A stretch of DNA of 13,347 nt from Arthrobacter sp. (GTDB lineage: Bacteria; Actinomycetota; Actinomycetes; Actinomycetales; Micrococcaceae). This document shows, one piece after another, positions 11,833 to 13,347 of this stretch (position 1 is the stretch's first letter; each line of letters begins with the position of its first letter). A program made the translations under genes and the position numbers. The notes under the pieces are model-generated. The model was not told the origin of the DNA. It did not search any database and was given only the letters and a program-made list of their open reading frames with translations. The stretch is taken from NCBI GenBank assembly GCA_030147325.1, contig JASLAA010000127.1, forward strand, positions 1 through 13,347, read 5' to 3'.

Positions 11833-13326
11833 TCACTTCTTGTTCTTCACGGGCCAGGGGCCGACGTCTTCCTTGATGTAGGACGTGTGTCCGTCGGGCA
11901 GCTGGCCTGCGTCGGTGATGTCGCCGACACGGTGGACCTTGATCGAGTTCGTCGATCCGGCCTGTCCGGGAGGGGACCCGGCTGCGATGACCACCAGGTC
12001 GTCGACCTCGACGAGACCCTGCTCGAACAGCACCCGGTCCACCTGGGCGGTCATCTGGTCCGTGTGCTCGACGAACTCGACGAGCTTCGGCTGGATGCCC
12101 CAGATGAGGGACATCGCGTTCAGTGTCGACTGCACGGGGGTGAAGGCGAAGACCGGCTTCTTGGGCCGGAGCCGCGACAGGCGACGCGCAGAGTCCCCGG
12201 ACTGCGTGAAGGTGCAGATGTACTTCGCGTCGAGCTGGTCCGAGATCTCCACTGCTGCGCGGGTGATCGCACCGCCTCGGGTCTTCGGCTTGCTGCCGAG
12301 CGGCGGTACGCGCTCGAGGCCGTGGCGTTCGGTGGACTCGATGATGTCCGCCATGGTGCGGACGGTCTCGATCGGGTACTTGCCGACGCTGGTCTCGCCC
12401 GAGAGCATGACGGCATCCGCGCCGTCGAGGACGGCGTTGGCGCAGTCGGAGGCCTCGGCGCGCGTGGGGCGGGGGTTGTCGATCATCGATTCGAGTACCT
12501 GCGTGGCGACGATGACCGGCTTGGCCCAGCGACGGGCGAGCTCGACCGCACGCTTCTGGACGATCGGCACGTCCTGTAGGGGAAGCTCCACGCCGAGGTC
12601 GCCACGAGCCACCATGATGGCGTCGAACGCGTCGATGATCTCCTCGAGGGCGTCCACGGCCTGCGGCTTCTCGATCTTGGCGATGACCGGCACGCGGCGG
12701 CCCTCCTCGTCCATGATCTCGTGGACCCGCGTCACGTCGCCGGCGTCGCGCACGAAGGACAGCGCGACCATGTCGACGCCGATCTGGATGGCCCAGCGGA
12801 GGTCTGCCTCGTCCTTGTCGCTCAGTGCGGGGACGTTGACGGCGACGCCGGGCAGGTTGATGCCCTTGTTGTTCGAGACCATGCCACCGACGACGACCTC
12901 TGTCGTGACACTGGTGTCGTCGACCGCGGTCGCGCGCAGTGAGACCTTGCCGTCGTCGATGAGCAGCATGTCACCGACGTTGACGTCCTGGGGCAGGCCC
13001 TTGAACGTGGTCGAGCAGATCTCCTGCGTTCCCTCGATGTCCTCGACGGTGATGGTGAAGACGTCGCCCGGAGCCAGGGCGTGGGGGCCGTCGGCGAAGC
13101 GGCCGAGGCGGATCTTCGGCCCCTGCAGGTCGGCGAAGATGCCGACGGGCCTGCCGAGCTCTTCGGACGCCCGGCGAACGTTGTTGTAGGTGGTGCTGTG
13201 CACGGTGTAGTCACCGTGGCTCATGTTCATCCGCGCGACATCGACGCCGGCATCGAGCACGGCGAGGGTGTTCTCATAGCTTGCGATTGCGGGGCCGAAT
13301 GTTGCAACAATTTTTGCGCGTCTCAT
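11833..13326 (-). CDS. pyk: Pyruvate kinase
   Basis: 497 aa. It converts phosphoenolpyruvate and ADP to pyruvate and ATP, the last step of glycolysis, in the cytoplasm. Landmarks: MRRAKIVATFGPAIAS at the start; substrate and cation residues Arg32, Asn34 and Ser36 in ARMNMSHG; the B-domain cap about 70-170; the active-site segment VIAKIEKPQA with Lys217 and Glu219; MVARGDLGVELPLQDVPIVQK with metal ligand Asp243; ATQVLESMIDNPRPTRAE with Thr275; and MLSGETSVGKYP. A C-terminal allosteric domain follows (about 350-497). The ATG at 13326 is the family start and lies 6 nt after a TAGGCT -10, so the mRNA is probably leaderless. The gene converges on pdtaR across a shared terminator. Confidence 0.97.
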   Translation of the reverse strand: MRRAKIVATFGPAIASYENTLAVLDAGVDVARMNMSHGDYTVHSTTYNNVRRASEELGRPVGIFADLQGPKIRLGRFADGPHALAPGDVFTITVEDIEGTQEICSTTFKGLPQDVNVGDMLLIDDGKVSLRATAVDDTSVTTEVVVGGMVSNNKGINLPGVAVNVPALSDKDEADLRWAIQIGVDMVALSFVRDAGDVTRVHEIMDEEGRRVPVIAKIEKPQAVDALEEIIDAFDAIMVARGDLGVELPLQDVPIVQKRAVELARRWAKPVIVATQVLESMIDNPRPTRAEASDCANAVLDGADAVMLSGETSVGKYPIETVRTMADIIESTERHGLERVPPLGSKPKTRGGAITRAAVEISDQLDAKYICTFTQSGDSARRLSRLRPKKPVFAFTPVQSTLNAMSLIWGIQPKLVEFVEHTDQMTAQVDRVLFEQGLVEVDDLVVIAAGSPPGQAGSTNSIKVHRVGDITDAGQLPDGHTSYIKEDVGPWPVKNKK

Positions 13327-13332
13327 GAACCT

Positions 13333-13338
13333 AGCCTA
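13333..13338 (-). promoter_or_regulatory. pyk -10 hexamer TAGGCT, leaderless spacing
   Basis: TAGGCT (13338-13333, minus strand) is followed by AGGTTC and then ATG at 13326. The -35 would lie beyond the right edge of the window, so only half of the promoter can be seen. Confidence 0.6.
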
Positions 13339-13347
13339 GTCGTGTTT

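Noticed and set aside
1..13347. CRISPR arrays, rRNA genes, insertion-sequence ends, replication origin
   Set aside because: No regularly spaced repeats, rRNA-like conserved stretches, transposase signatures or DnaA-box clusters were seen.

Overview
The window looks like a chromosomal segment of a high-GC actinobacterium, most likely Micrococcaceae (Arthrobacter or a close relative). The grounds are 65-70% GC in the core genes, many GTG starts, an Eis-type acetyltransferase, a stand-alone LigD-type polymerase, a PdtaR-type ANTAR regulator, and the order pyk - pdtaR - ... - polA - rpsA. Mycobacterium tuberculosis keeps the same order (pykA Rv1617, Rv1626, polA Rv1629, rpsA Rv1630). The genus is inferred from protein style, not from a search.

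Layout. Positions 1-5226 are core: the rpsA start with its promoters, an Eis-like acetyltransferase, polA, and a divergent hotdog thioesterase whose start codon lies only 19 nt from that of polA. Positions 5227-8367 hold lineage-specific genes: an acidic lipoprotein coupled to a small membrane-associated protein, an orphan receiver protein, a second lipoprotein, and a LigD-type primase-polymerase with neither Ku nor a ligase domain beside it. Positions 8368-10915 look like an accessory patch with visibly lower GC where sampled. It holds a structured 338-nt intergenic region, a small 'WLRYFSFGG' protein, a GAF-ANTAR protein, a frameshifted HExxH peptidase remnant, an ANTAR-only protein, and an ORF that begins like the N-terminus of a phage integrase. 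This patch abuts the 3' end of tRNA-Leu(CAA), a classic integrase target. Positions 10916-13347 return to core: tRNA-Leu, pdtaR, a strong bidirectional terminator, and pyk.

How the parts relate. The minus-strand run from 10844 down to 9027 (integrase-like ORF, ANTAR-only gene, peptidase remnant, GAF-ANTAR gene) has operon-like spacing: a 4-nt overlap, then gaps of 11 and 88 nt. It starts just beyond the tRNA. With pdtaR on the other side of the tRNA, three ANTAR proteins are encoded within 2.7 kb. My best candidate for something under-described is therefore an accessory ANTAR (RNA-binding antiterminator) module carried by a decayed integrative element beside the resident ANTAR regulator.

A second theme is promoter architecture. 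Five genes (eis-like, polA, orphan receiver, ligD-like polymerase, pyk) have a TANNNT -10 hexamer ending only 6-7 nt before the start codon. This predicts leaderless mRNAs. rpsA and pdtaR instead have conventional leaders.
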